Below, piece by piece: positions 54,983 to 62,344 of a stretch of DNA of 64,000 bases; the first letter of the stretch is position 1; the number at the start of each line of letters is the position of its first letter. The notes beneath the pieces are model-generated. The model had not been told where the DNA came from. It ran no database searches and was given only the letters and a program-made list of their open reading frames with translations. The position numbers and the translations under genes were made by a program. This DNA is from an uncultured Pelagibacteraceae bacterium (GTDB taxonomy: Bacteria; Pseudomonadota; Alphaproteobacteria; Pelagibacterales; Pelagibacteraceae): the NCBI GenBank assembly GCA_902570695.1, contig CACFZE010000001.1:186001-250000 (forward strand), given 5' to 3'.

Positions 54983-55099
54983 TTTTCAATTTCAAGTTGA
55001 TAAAATAATTATTAACTTCTACTTTTTATAAATAAATTAAAATTGTCAGCATAAAAAAAATTTCATAGAGTCAATCAACTATTAATAGGAGAGAGAAAT
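54983..55099 (+). promoter_or_regulatory. Leader of the amt gene
   Basis: 117 bases without a gene, with an AGGAGAGAG ribosome-binding site 6-14 bases before the ATG. TTGATAAAATAATTATTAAC and TTTTTATAAATAAATT could hold a promoter, but the spacing is not standard. No hairpin seen. Confidence 0.35.
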
Positions 55100-56500
55100 A
55101 TGACTGATCAATTAGGTGCTCTCACATCGATATTTACAGAATTTTACTATTGGGTAACTGTGGTTCTTATGTTTTTGATCCACGTAGGTTTCTGTATGTA
55201 CGAAGTTGGGGCATCTCGTTACAAACATCACCAACATACTCTTATGAAAAATACAATGCTGATACCTCTGGTAACAGTTACATGGTTTTTCTTTGGTTGG
55301 TGGATATACTGGGCATTTCCAACAGGACCCGGATTAGCTCCTTCGATTATGACCGAAAGTACTGGTCTAGTTCTTGGAGGTGGATTTGGTGGAAATGATC
55401 TTGCTAACCCTACAAATGCATTGATGGCAGTAAATCTGAATGATCATATAATGGGTGTCTTCTGGGCAGCCTTCTTATTATTTTCATGGACTGCAGCCTC
55501 AATTGTATCTGGGGCTGTTATTGAAAGGATAACTACTTTTGCATTTGGGATACTTGCAATTGCAATTGGATCTGTTTTCTGGACAATAGATGCTTCATGG
55601 GGATGGCATTTTGATGGATGGATGTTAAAAATATTAGGATATCACGATGCTTATGCTTCTGGAGTAATTCACGCAATTGCTGGGGGTTTTGCTTTAGGTG
55701 TTCTAATTGTTTTAGGACCAAGAATTGGAAAATTTTCATCTAGCGGAGAACCAAGAAACATTGGACCAAGAAATCCTTGGTTAGTGACAGTTGGATTATT
55801 TTTAATCTATACTGGTTTTTGGGGTTTTTACGCAGCATGTAATGTGCCAATATATGATCTTGGACCAGAGTATGGTATGGAAGGTGTAACTTTCTTTACT
55901 GCAACTAACATCTACCTGACGCCTACAACACTCAGTGGAATAACGATGAACTTTTTAATGTCGTTGTCTGGAGGTTTGTTGGCTGGATATGTAATATCAA
56001 AGGGAGATCCTTTCTGGACTTATTCATCAGGACTTGCGGGTATAATATGTGCATCTGCAGGAAATGATTTATATCATCCAATACAATCAATGATAATCGG
56101 TATGATCGGAGTGGTTATAGCTTACAAAATGCATTACTGGGTCGAGAAAAAATATAAAATCGACGATGCAGTTGGAGCAGTAGCTGTTCATGGTTACGCT
56201 GGATTTGTTGGTCTTGTAATATGTGGTTTTGTTTTAAATGGTTATCCTTCATCTGGATACAGTGTTGGAGCTATGTGGGACGGAACTAATTATGCAGCAA
56301 TTAATCCACTAGGAATGTTTATCGGAGCAATAATAATGTTTTTTGTTTTAGGTATGCTTCCTGGATATATAATTGCAAAAGTTCTCAATGGAATGGGTAA
56401 ATTAAGAATACCTAGAGAAGTAGAGCTTGCAGGACTTGACTATACAATAATGGAGGAGGCTAAAGAAGACGAAAAAGCTGTAGCCTCGGCCAGTAGATAA
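55100..56500 (+). CDS. Ammonium/methylammonium transporter (Amt/MEP family)
   Basis: A 466-residue channel with 11 or more membrane segments. The twin-histidine pore is present: H191 (SGVIHAIAGG) and H364 (VAVHGYAG). Other marks are MYEVGASRYKH, SWTAASIVSGAVIERITTF and WTIDASWGWHFDGWM. The sequence differs much from AmtB, for example at NNxxAA-type segments, so it may favour an alkylated amine. It is placed after the GS/GltB-like set 1, in line with supplying amines to it. I recall similar Amt genes next to GS/GltS-like clusters under nitrogen control in mycobacteria and SAR11. Confidence 0.9.
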   Translation: MTDQLGALTSIFTEFYYWVTVVLMFLIHVGFCMYEVGASRYKHHQHTLMKNTMLIPLVTVTWFFFGWWIYWAFPTGPGLAPSIMTESTGLVLGGGFGGNDLANPTNALMAVNLNDHIMGVFWAAFLLFSWTAASIVSGAVIERITTFAFGILAIAIGSVFWTIDASWGWHFDGWMLKILGYHDAYASGVIHAIAGGFALGVLIVLGPRIGKFSSSGEPRNIGPRNPWLVTVGLFLIYTGFWGFYAACNVPIYDLGPEYGMEGVTFFTATNIYLTPTTLSGITMNFLMSLSGGLLAGYVISKGDPFWTYSSGLAGIICASAGNDLYHPIQSMIIGMIGVVIAYKMHYWVEKKYKIDDAVGAVAVHGYAGFVGLVICGFVLNGYPSSGYSVGAMWDGTNYAAINPLGMFIGAIIMFFVLGMLPGYIIAKVLNGMGKLRIPREVELAGLDYTIMEEAKEDEKAVASASR

Positions 56501-56513
56501 AGGAGGTATGTAA

Positions 56514-56735
56514 ATGGCAACAGTAACAAATTGGATAGATCATTTAAGTGCCTCTGAGGTACAAGGATCTGTCTATCCAGGAGTTGGTTCAGAAGGAGTG
56601 CTTGTAATAATAGCAATTCTTATTTGGGTTGGTTGGCATGTAATTTCATCTAAACAAGAAGATGGGAAGATGAATGAGATTGTCAGAAAAAGACCTAGTT
56701 CTAACGACTGGAAGAGTAATATAACAGACGGTTAA
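56514..56735 (+). CDS. Small single-helix membrane protein (73 residues), Amt operon
   Basis: 73 residues with one membrane helix (LVIIAILIWVGWHVI, about 29-43). N-terminal part MATVTNWIDHLSASEVQG, C-terminal charged part KQEDGKMNEIVRKRPSSNDW. An excellent AAAGGAGG ribosome-binding site precedes the ATG. It is 13 bases after amt and just ahead of a strong terminator, so it is the last gene of the amt transcript. It may be a small partner of Amt. No family recognised. Confidence 0.75.
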   Translation: MATVTNWIDHLSASEVQGSVYPGVGSEGVLVIIAILIWVGWHVISSKQEDGKMNEIVRKRPSSNDWKSNITDG

Positions 56736-56742
56736 AACTTTG

Positions 56743-56776
56743 AAGAGGGCACATGAAATATTGTGCCCTCTTTTTT
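56743..56776 (+). terminator. Rho-independent terminator ending the amt operon
   Basis: AAGAGGGCACA, an 8-base loop, TGTGCCCTCTT and a T-run. Perfect 11-bp GC-rich stem followed by T bases. It separates set 1/amt from the second set. Confidence 0.93.
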
Positions 56777-56779
56777 CAA

Positions 56780-56941
56780 ATGGAAAATTCAGAAAATAAA
56801 AATCAAGACGAAAATAGAACTCCTAGTAAAATGGCAAGACTTGCTTGGCCAAAAGCTAAGTATGGTGTCTATGCCGCAATCATCATTATTGTATTAGTAA
56901 ATCTCCTTTACTATAAAGATTTTTTGTTATCTTTAATTTAA
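56780..56941 (+). CDS. Small membrane protein (53 residues)
   Basis: MENSENKNQDENRTPSKM followed by WPKAKYGVYAAIIIIVLVNLLYY and KDFLLSLI: a charged N-terminus and one helix. I rejected the ATG at 56753 because it lies inside the terminator stem. It follows the terminator by 3 bases, so it heads the next transcript or is read through. It stands directly before mgsA (9 bases). Unknown function; a tail-anchored peptide is likely. Confidence 0.55.
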   Translation: MENSENKNQDENRTPSKMARLAWPKAKYGVYAAIIIIVLVNLLYYKDFLLSLI

Positions 56942-56950
56942 TTAATTTTT

Positions 56951-57832
56951 ATGTGTGGAATTGTTGGAATATACCTAAAATCAAAAAAGTTTGAAAAAGA
57001 TTTAGGTAAAATGTTATCTGGAATGTTGATAAATATGGAGTCCAGAGGACCTGATAGCGCTGGTTTTGCTATTTATAAGAAAGAAAAAAAAGAGGAAATT
57101 AAATATTCAATATGTATTAACAATTTAGCTTTCGAAAAATTTAAGAAAGGAATCACAGGAAAAATTAAATTTACTAAAATATTAAAAAACTCAGACCACG
57201 TAATTTTAAGCTCCAAAGAAAAACCAAAAAAAGTTTTGGATATTTTAAATGAATTTAAGGGAGTTTCCTTGGTTGGTTATGGTAAATCTATTGAAATATT
57301 TAAGCAAATCGGAAATCCTAAAGATGTAGTAAAAAAGTTTAATTTAGAAAACTTTAGTGGAACACATGGAATAGGTCATACTAGAATGGCTACTGAAAGT
57401 GCTATAACAACTGATGGATCTCATCCCTACTCTACAGGCTCTGATGAATGCCTGGTCCATAATGGATCTTTATCAAATCACAATAACCTAAGGAGAGATT
57501 TAACTAAAAAAGGGATAAATTTTAAATCTGAAAACGATACTGAGGTAGCAGCAGGATATATTTCAAATCATTTATCAAGTAAAAAAAATTTAAAAGAGAC
57601 TCTTATGAGTGGCTTGGGTGACTTAGATGGATTTTACACTTTTATAACAGGCACAAGAAAAGGATTTGCTATAGTTAGAGATGAAATTGCATGCAAACCT
57701 GCTGTTGTTGCTGAAACTAAAGACTATGTTGCAATCGCATCTGAATTTCAAGCAATGGCACATTTGCCTAATGTTAACATGGCTAAAATTTTTGAGCCTG
57801 AACCTGGTATTGTATATTCTTGGGGCAATTAA
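56951..57832 (+). CDS. mgsA: N-methylglutamate synthase subunit A (class II amidotransferase)
   Basis: A 293-residue Ntn-type amidotransferase with Cys2 nucleophile (MCGIVGIYL) and RGPDSAGFAIY, HGIGHTRMATESAITTDGSHP, CLVHNGSLSNHNNLRR, SENDTEVAAGYI. In the N-methylglutamate pathway this subunit takes gamma-glutamylmethylamide and passes methylamine to the FMN subunit. Length matches MgsA (about 290-300). Its stop overlaps the mgsB start by one base (TAATG at 57832). The gmaS at 59881 makes its substrate. Confidence 0.87.
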   Translation: MCGIVGIYLKSKKFEKDLGKMLSGMLINMESRGPDSAGFAIYKKEKKEEIKYSICINNLAFEKFKKGITGKIKFTKILKNSDHVILSSKEKPKKVLDILNEFKGVSLVGYGKSIEIFKQIGNPKDVVKKFNLENFSGTHGIGHTRMATESAITTDGSHPYSTGSDECLVHNGSLSNHNNLRRDLTKKGINFKSENDTEVAAGYISNHLSSKKNLKETLMSGLGDLDGFYTFITGTRKGFAIVRDEIACKPAVVAETKDYVAIASEFQAMAHLPNVNMAKIFEPEPGIVYSWGN

Positions 57833-58515
57833 TGAAATTAGATTTGAGAAAATTGAAACTTAGAAAAGTAAATGAGACATTGCAAACTGTAGATCCAAAA
57901 AGAAATAATAAAAATTATACAATTTTAAATCCAGAGGGAAATCATGCTATCTGCGCAGGTTTGACGGATGACATAGATGTGACTGTAAAAGGTCATGTTG
58001 GATATTATTGCGGTGGAATGAACCAAAACGCAAATATAACAGTTGAAGGAAATGTTGGAACGGGCGTAGCTGAAAACATGATGTCTGGTAAAATTCACGT
58101 AAAAGGAAACGCCTCTCAGTCTGCTGGAGCTACGGCACATGGAGGATTTTTAGTAATTGATGGAGATGCAAGTTCCAGATGTGGAATTTCAATGAAAGGA
58201 ATTGATATTGTTGTCAAAGGTTCTGTAGGTCACATGTCAGCTTTTATGGCACAGTCTGGTAATTTAGTAGTTTGTGGTGACGCGGGTGAGGCATTAGGTG
58301 ATAGTTTATATGAAACAGATATCTATATTAAAGGTAGGGTCAAGTCTTTAGGAGCTGATTGCGTAGAAAAAAAAATGGATAATAAACATTTAAAAAAATT
58401 AGATAAACTTTTAAAAAAAGCGAAGTTAGATAAATTAAAATCTAAAGATTTTAAAAGATATGGTTCAGCAAGAAAACTTTATAATTTTAAAATAGACAAT
58501 GTATCAAATTATTAA
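57832..58515 (+). CDS. mgsB: N-methylglutamate synthase subunit B (GXGXG)
   Basis: A 227-residue GXGXG beta-helix protein (NVGTGVAENMMSGKIHVKGNA, VVCGDAGEALGDSLYETDIY), equivalent to the C-terminal domain of glutamate synthase. I chose the ATG at 57832 with its TAATG overlap; a TTG at 57820 would add four residues. The C-terminus is Lys-rich. Same order A-B-C as in known mgs operons. Confidence 0.87.
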   Translation: MKLDLRKLKLRKVNETLQTVDPKRNNKNYTILNPEGNHAICAGLTDDIDVTVKGHVGYYCGGMNQNANITVEGNVGTGVAENMMSGKIHVKGNASQSAGATAHGGFLVIDGDASSRCGISMKGIDIVVKGSVGHMSAFMAQSGNLVVCGDAGEALGDSLYETDIYIKGRVKSLGADCVEKKMDNKHLKKLDKLLKKAKLDKLKSKDFKRYGSARKLYNFKIDNVSNY

Positions 58516-58517
58516 AT

Positions 58518-59843
58518 ATGAAAAAAAATAATAAGACATTTCCAAGACAATCTTGGACTTTCGACGAGTATACAAATTCTGAAATAAGAAGAGCAGCTGA
58601 AACAGGAATTTATGATATAAGAGGAGGTGGATCTAAAAGAAGACTTCCTCATTTTGATGATCTTTTATTTTTAGGTGCATCAATGTCCAGATATCCTTTG
58701 GAGGGCTATCGAGAAAAATGCACGACTAATGTAACCTTGGGAACGAGGTATGCAAAAAAACCTTTAGAACTTGATATACCAATAACAATTGCGGGAATGA
58801 GTTTTGGCGCATTATCTGGATCTGCTAAAGAAGCATTGGGTAGAGGAGCTAGTATTGCAGGTACATCAACAACAACAGGTGATGGAGGTATGACACCTGA
58901 AGAAAGAGGACAATCAAAAAATTTAGTTTACCAACTTTTACCTTCTCGATATGGAATGAATCCTAATGATTTAAGAAAAGCAGATGCAATAGAAGTTGTT
59001 ATTGGACAAGGTGCAAAGCCTGGTGGAGGTGGAATGCTTCTAGGTCAAAAAATTAGTGATCGTGTTGCAGAAATGAGAACTTTACCAAAAGGAGTTGATC
59101 AACGTTCTGCATGCAGACATCCAGACTGGACTGGACCTGATGATTTGAAGATCAAAATATTGGAATTAAGAGAAATTACTAAGTGGAAAGTCCCAATATT
59201 TGTGAAAATTGCGGGAGCAAGACCTTATTATGATACCGCATTAGCAATTAAAGCTGGTGCAGATGTAGTTGTTTTAGATGGTATGCAAGGAGGAACTGCA
59301 GCGACACAAGAAGTATTTATTGAAAATGTAGGTCAACCAACATTAGGATGTATAAGACCAGCCGTTGATGCTCTACAAGATCTAGATATGCATAGAAAAG
59401 TTCAATTAATTATTTCTGGTGGGATCAGAAATGGAGCAGATGTAGCTAAAGCTTTGGCCCTTGGAGCCGATGCAGTTTCAATAGGTAGTGCAGCAATGAT
59501 TGCTATCGGAGATAATGATCCTAAATGGGAAAAAGATTACAATAAACTTGGAACTACTGCTGGCGCATACGATGATTGGCATGAAGGAAATGATCCCGCA
59601 GGTATTTCAACCCAAGATCCAAAATTAATGAAAAGATTAGATCCAATGAAAGCTGGAAAAAAACTTTCAAACTATTTAAAGGTAATGACATTAGAAGCTC
59701 AAACACTTGCAAGAGCATGTGGTAAAAATAGCTTACATAATTTAGAACCAGAGGATATGTGTGCTTTAACAGTTGAAGCTGCCGCGATGGCTAGAGTTCC
59801 TTTAGCTGGTACTACGTGGATACCAGGTATAAATAACAAATAA
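58518..59843 (+). CDS. mgsC: N-methylglutamate synthase subunit C (FMN), Fe-S cysteines absent
   Basis: A 441-residue FMN TIM-barrel subunit. Shared motifs are ITIAGMSFGALSGSAKEALGRG, GDGGMTPEERG, MLLGQKISDRVAEMRTLPKGV, RSACRHPDWTGPDD, VVVLDGMQGGTAATQ, and VEAAAMARVPLAGTTWIPG. The three Fe-S cysteines of glutamate synthase are replaced by Y351, W354 and D359 (AYDDWHEGNDPAG). I recall the same AYDDWHEG stretch in alphaproteobacterial MgsC-like proteins, so this is probably normal for the group. Two bases after mgsB. Confidence 0.88.
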   Translation: MKKNNKTFPRQSWTFDEYTNSEIRRAAETGIYDIRGGGSKRRLPHFDDLLFLGASMSRYPLEGYREKCTTNVTLGTRYAKKPLELDIPITIAGMSFGALSGSAKEALGRGASIAGTSTTTGDGGMTPEERGQSKNLVYQLLPSRYGMNPNDLRKADAIEVVIGQGAKPGGGGMLLGQKISDRVAEMRTLPKGVDQRSACRHPDWTGPDDLKIKILELREITKWKVPIFVKIAGARPYYDTALAIKAGADVVVLDGMQGGTAATQEVFIENVGQPTLGCIRPAVDALQDLDMHRKVQLIISGGIRNGADVAKALALGADAVSIGSAAMIAIGDNDPKWEKDYNKLGTTAGAYDDWHEGNDPAGISTQDPKLMKRLDPMKAGKKLSNYLKVMTLEAQTLARACGKNSLHNLEPEDMCALTVEAAAMARVPLAGTTWIPGINNK

Positions 59844-59880
59844 ATATTGATACTAAGTAATTTAACTCATATTATAGATA

Positions 59881-61206
59881 ATGCCTAAAAATTTATCTCA
59901 AATAGCTAGATCTAAAAAAATTAAATATTTTTTAATCAGTTTTGTTGATTTGTTTGGAGTATTGAGATCAAAATTAGTTCCAGCACAAGCAATTGCTGAA
60001 ATGCAAAAAAATGGAGCAGGTTTTGCAGGATTTGCAACATGGCTAGATATGTCACCTGCAGATAGTGACATGTTCGCAATACCAGATCCAAATAGTTTAA
60101 TTCAATTACCATGGAATAAAGAGATTGGTTGGTTAGCTTCAGATTTATATATGGATGGTGGACCTGTAGATGCATCTCCAAGAGTAATGTTGAAAAATCA
60201 GATAAAAAAATTAAGTGAAAAAAAACTTCAAATGAAGTCTGGTGTTGAGTGTGAATATTTTTTAATTTCTGAGGATGGTTCGTCTATTGCAGATCCTAGA
60301 GATATCCAATCAAAACCTTGTTATGATCAATCAGCTCTCATGAGAAGATATGATTTAATTAAAGAGATATGTGACAGCATGATTGAGTTAGGATGGAAAC
60401 CATATCAAAATGACCATGAAGATGCTAATGGCCAATTTGAAATGAATTGGGATTATTCTGACAGTTTAATAACTGCAGATAGGCATGTTTTTTTCAAATT
60501 TATGGTAAAAAATTTAGCTGAAAAACATGGTCTTAGAGCTACATTTATGCCAAAACCATTCAATAATCTAACTGGTAATGGTTGCCATGCGCATGTTTCT
60601 GTTTGGGGGAAAGGAAAAAATCAATTTTTAGACAAAAAAGATAGATTGGGTTTAAGCAAAATGGCTTACAATTTCCTAGGCGGGGTTATAAGGAATGCTC
60701 AACCTCTATCAGCTTTCTTTAATCCGACTATTAACAGTTACAGAAGAATAAATGCTCCACCAACAAAATCAGGAGCTACTTGGTCTCCTAGCAGCATATC
60801 TTATACAGGAAATAATAGAACACATATGATTAGAATTCCCGACCCAGGAAGATTTGAACTTAGATTAATGGATGGATCAGCTAATCCATATTTATTACAA
60901 GCTGGAGTTCTTGCAGCTGGTTTGGAAGGTATAAATAAAAAAATAAATCCAGGTAAACCTTTATTCTGCAATATGTATACAGATTATAAAAAATACCCAA
61001 ACTTGCCTAAACTTCCTAATAACGTTTCTGAGGCATTAAATATGTTAAGTGGTAGCAAAGTCCTTAATAAAGCATTTGGAAAAAAAGTTATTGATAGTTA
61101 TATAAAATTAAAAAGTAACGAAATAGATAATTTCAATAAACAAGAAGTCTTTGATAAGAAAAAATCAGTTACTAAATGGGAAAAAGATAACACCTTAGAT
61201 TGTTAG
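59881..61206 (+). CDS. gmaS: Gamma-glutamylmethylamide synthetase
   Basis: ATP-dependent ligation of methylamine to glutamate. The 441 residues match the GmaS pattern as I recall it: YFLISFVDLFGVLRSKLVPA, AIAEMQKNGAGFAGFATWLD, GVECEYFLIS (about 121), KPYQNDHEDANGQFEMNW, ATFMPKPFNNLTGNGCHAHV and IPDPGRFELRLMDGSANPYLLQ. It follows mgsC by 37 bases. It is quite different from the GS-like protein at 49907, so the two ligases probably use different amines. Confidence 0.9.
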   Translation: MPKNLSQIARSKKIKYFLISFVDLFGVLRSKLVPAQAIAEMQKNGAGFAGFATWLDMSPADSDMFAIPDPNSLIQLPWNKEIGWLASDLYMDGGPVDASPRVMLKNQIKKLSEKKLQMKSGVECEYFLISEDGSSIADPRDIQSKPCYDQSALMRRYDLIKEICDSMIELGWKPYQNDHEDANGQFEMNWDYSDSLITADRHVFFKFMVKNLAEKHGLRATFMPKPFNNLTGNGCHAHVSVWGKGKNQFLDKKDRLGLSKMAYNFLGGVIRNAQPLSAFFNPTINSYRRINAPPTKSGATWSPSSISYTGNNRTHMIRIPDPGRFELRLMDGSANPYLLQAGVLAAGLEGINKKINPGKPLFCNMYTDYKKYPNLPKLPNNVSEALNMLSGSKVLNKAFGKKVIDSYIKLKSNEIDNFNKQEVFDKKKSVTKWEKDNTLDC

Positions 61207-61208
61207 AA

Positions 61209-62339
61209 ATGAGTTTAAATAATATTTCTAAATGGAAATATTCTAATTTTCTAATTAATAAATCTTATAACTTTGATCGTAAAAGAATTCTAAAACTTAT
61301 ACCTTCTAACTTGCTATTGAATTCAAATAAAACTATTTCGAACTGGAAAAATTACAAGAAAACACCTCTATTAAAATTAGAAAAACTAAACCGAAATTTA
61401 AAACTTAATAATATTTTTTACAAAGATGAGTCAAAAAGATTTCATTTAAAATCATTTAAAGCTTTAGGTGGAGCATATGCTGTAGAAAAAATATCTAAAG
61501 GGAAAAAAAATATTATAATATCATCTGCAACAGCTGGAAATCATGGTAGATCAGTTGCTTGGGGCGCTCAAAGATTGGGTCTGCAATGTAAAATTTTTGT
61601 TAGTCAATATGTAAGTGAAACTAGAGTAAAAGAAATTAAAAAATTTGGAGCTGATGTAATTAGAGTTAGAGGTAACTACGAAAATTCATTAAATGAATGT
61701 AAAAAATTATCAAAAAAGAATAATTGGATTATTGTTCAAGATGTATCTACTAAGAATTATAGTCATGTCCCCTTGTTAACTATGGCTGGATATTCAATTA
61801 TGATTAAAGAAATTTCAAAACAAACTACCCATTATATTACACATATATTCCTTCAAGCTGGCGTTGGTGGAATGGCAGCAGGTGTAGTAGCAGGAGTAGC
61901 AAAATATTTTAAGAGAATTCCTAAAATAATAATAGTTGAGCCGGATGGAGCTGATTGCGTACTGCAAAGCATAAAAAGTAAAAAATTAAAAAAAATTAAA
62001 ATAAAAAAAGAAAGTATAATGGGCGGAATGTCATGTAATGAAATGTCTTTAATACCTTGGCATGTATTAAAGAAAGCTAGCGATTGTTGTGTTACTGTAA
62101 ATGACTCAAAAGTTCCTAAAACTGTTGCAATGCTAAAAGACAAGAAACTTAGTAAAAGAACAATAGTAGGTGGTGAATGTGCTACACCAGGAATTATCAG
62201 TCTTGTTAGTCTCTGTAATAATCCTAAAACAAAGAAATTAATAAATCTTAACGAAAAATCTAATGTTTTAGTTATTGGATGCGAAGGTAATGCAGATGTA
62301 AAACTTTACAAACAATTGCTATCTAAAGGCAGAAAGTAA
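61209..62339 (+). CDS. Diaminopropionate ammonia-lyase-like PLP enzyme
   Basis: A 376-residue fold-type II PLP enzyme: YKDESKRFHLKSFKALGGAYA (PLP Lys in SFKALGG), ATAGNHGRSVAWGAQRLG, FGADVIRVRGNYENSLNECK, FLQAGVGGMAAGVVAGVA, and GGECATPGIISLVSLC. This is the diaminopropionate ammonia-lyase (DpaL) pattern, which cleaves 2,3-diaminopropionate or related amino acids to pyruvate and ammonia. I chose the ATG at 61209, 2 bases after gmaS; a TTG at 61200 is possible. Why it stands with methylamine genes is not clear. Confidence 0.82.
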   Translation: MSLNNISKWKYSNFLINKSYNFDRKRILKLIPSNLLLNSNKTISNWKNYKKTPLLKLEKLNRNLKLNNIFYKDESKRFHLKSFKALGGAYAVEKISKGKKNIIISSATAGNHGRSVAWGAQRLGLQCKIFVSQYVSETRVKEIKKFGADVIRVRGNYENSLNECKKLSKKNNWIIVQDVSTKNYSHVPLLTMAGYSIMIKEISKQTTHYITHIFLQAGVGGMAAGVVAGVAKYFKRIPKIIIVEPDGADCVLQSIKSKKLKKIKIKKESIMGGMSCNEMSLIPWHVLKKASDCCVTVNDSKVPKTVAMLKDKKLSKRTIVGGECATPGIISLVSLCNNPKTKKLINLNEKSNVLVIGCEGNADVKLYKQLLSKGRK

Positions 62340-62344
62340 ATTAT

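Noticed and set aside
56753-56779. Upstream ATG extension of the 53-residue protein
   Set aside because: The extra codons are the loop and descending arm of the amt terminator, so the ATG at 56780 is used instead.
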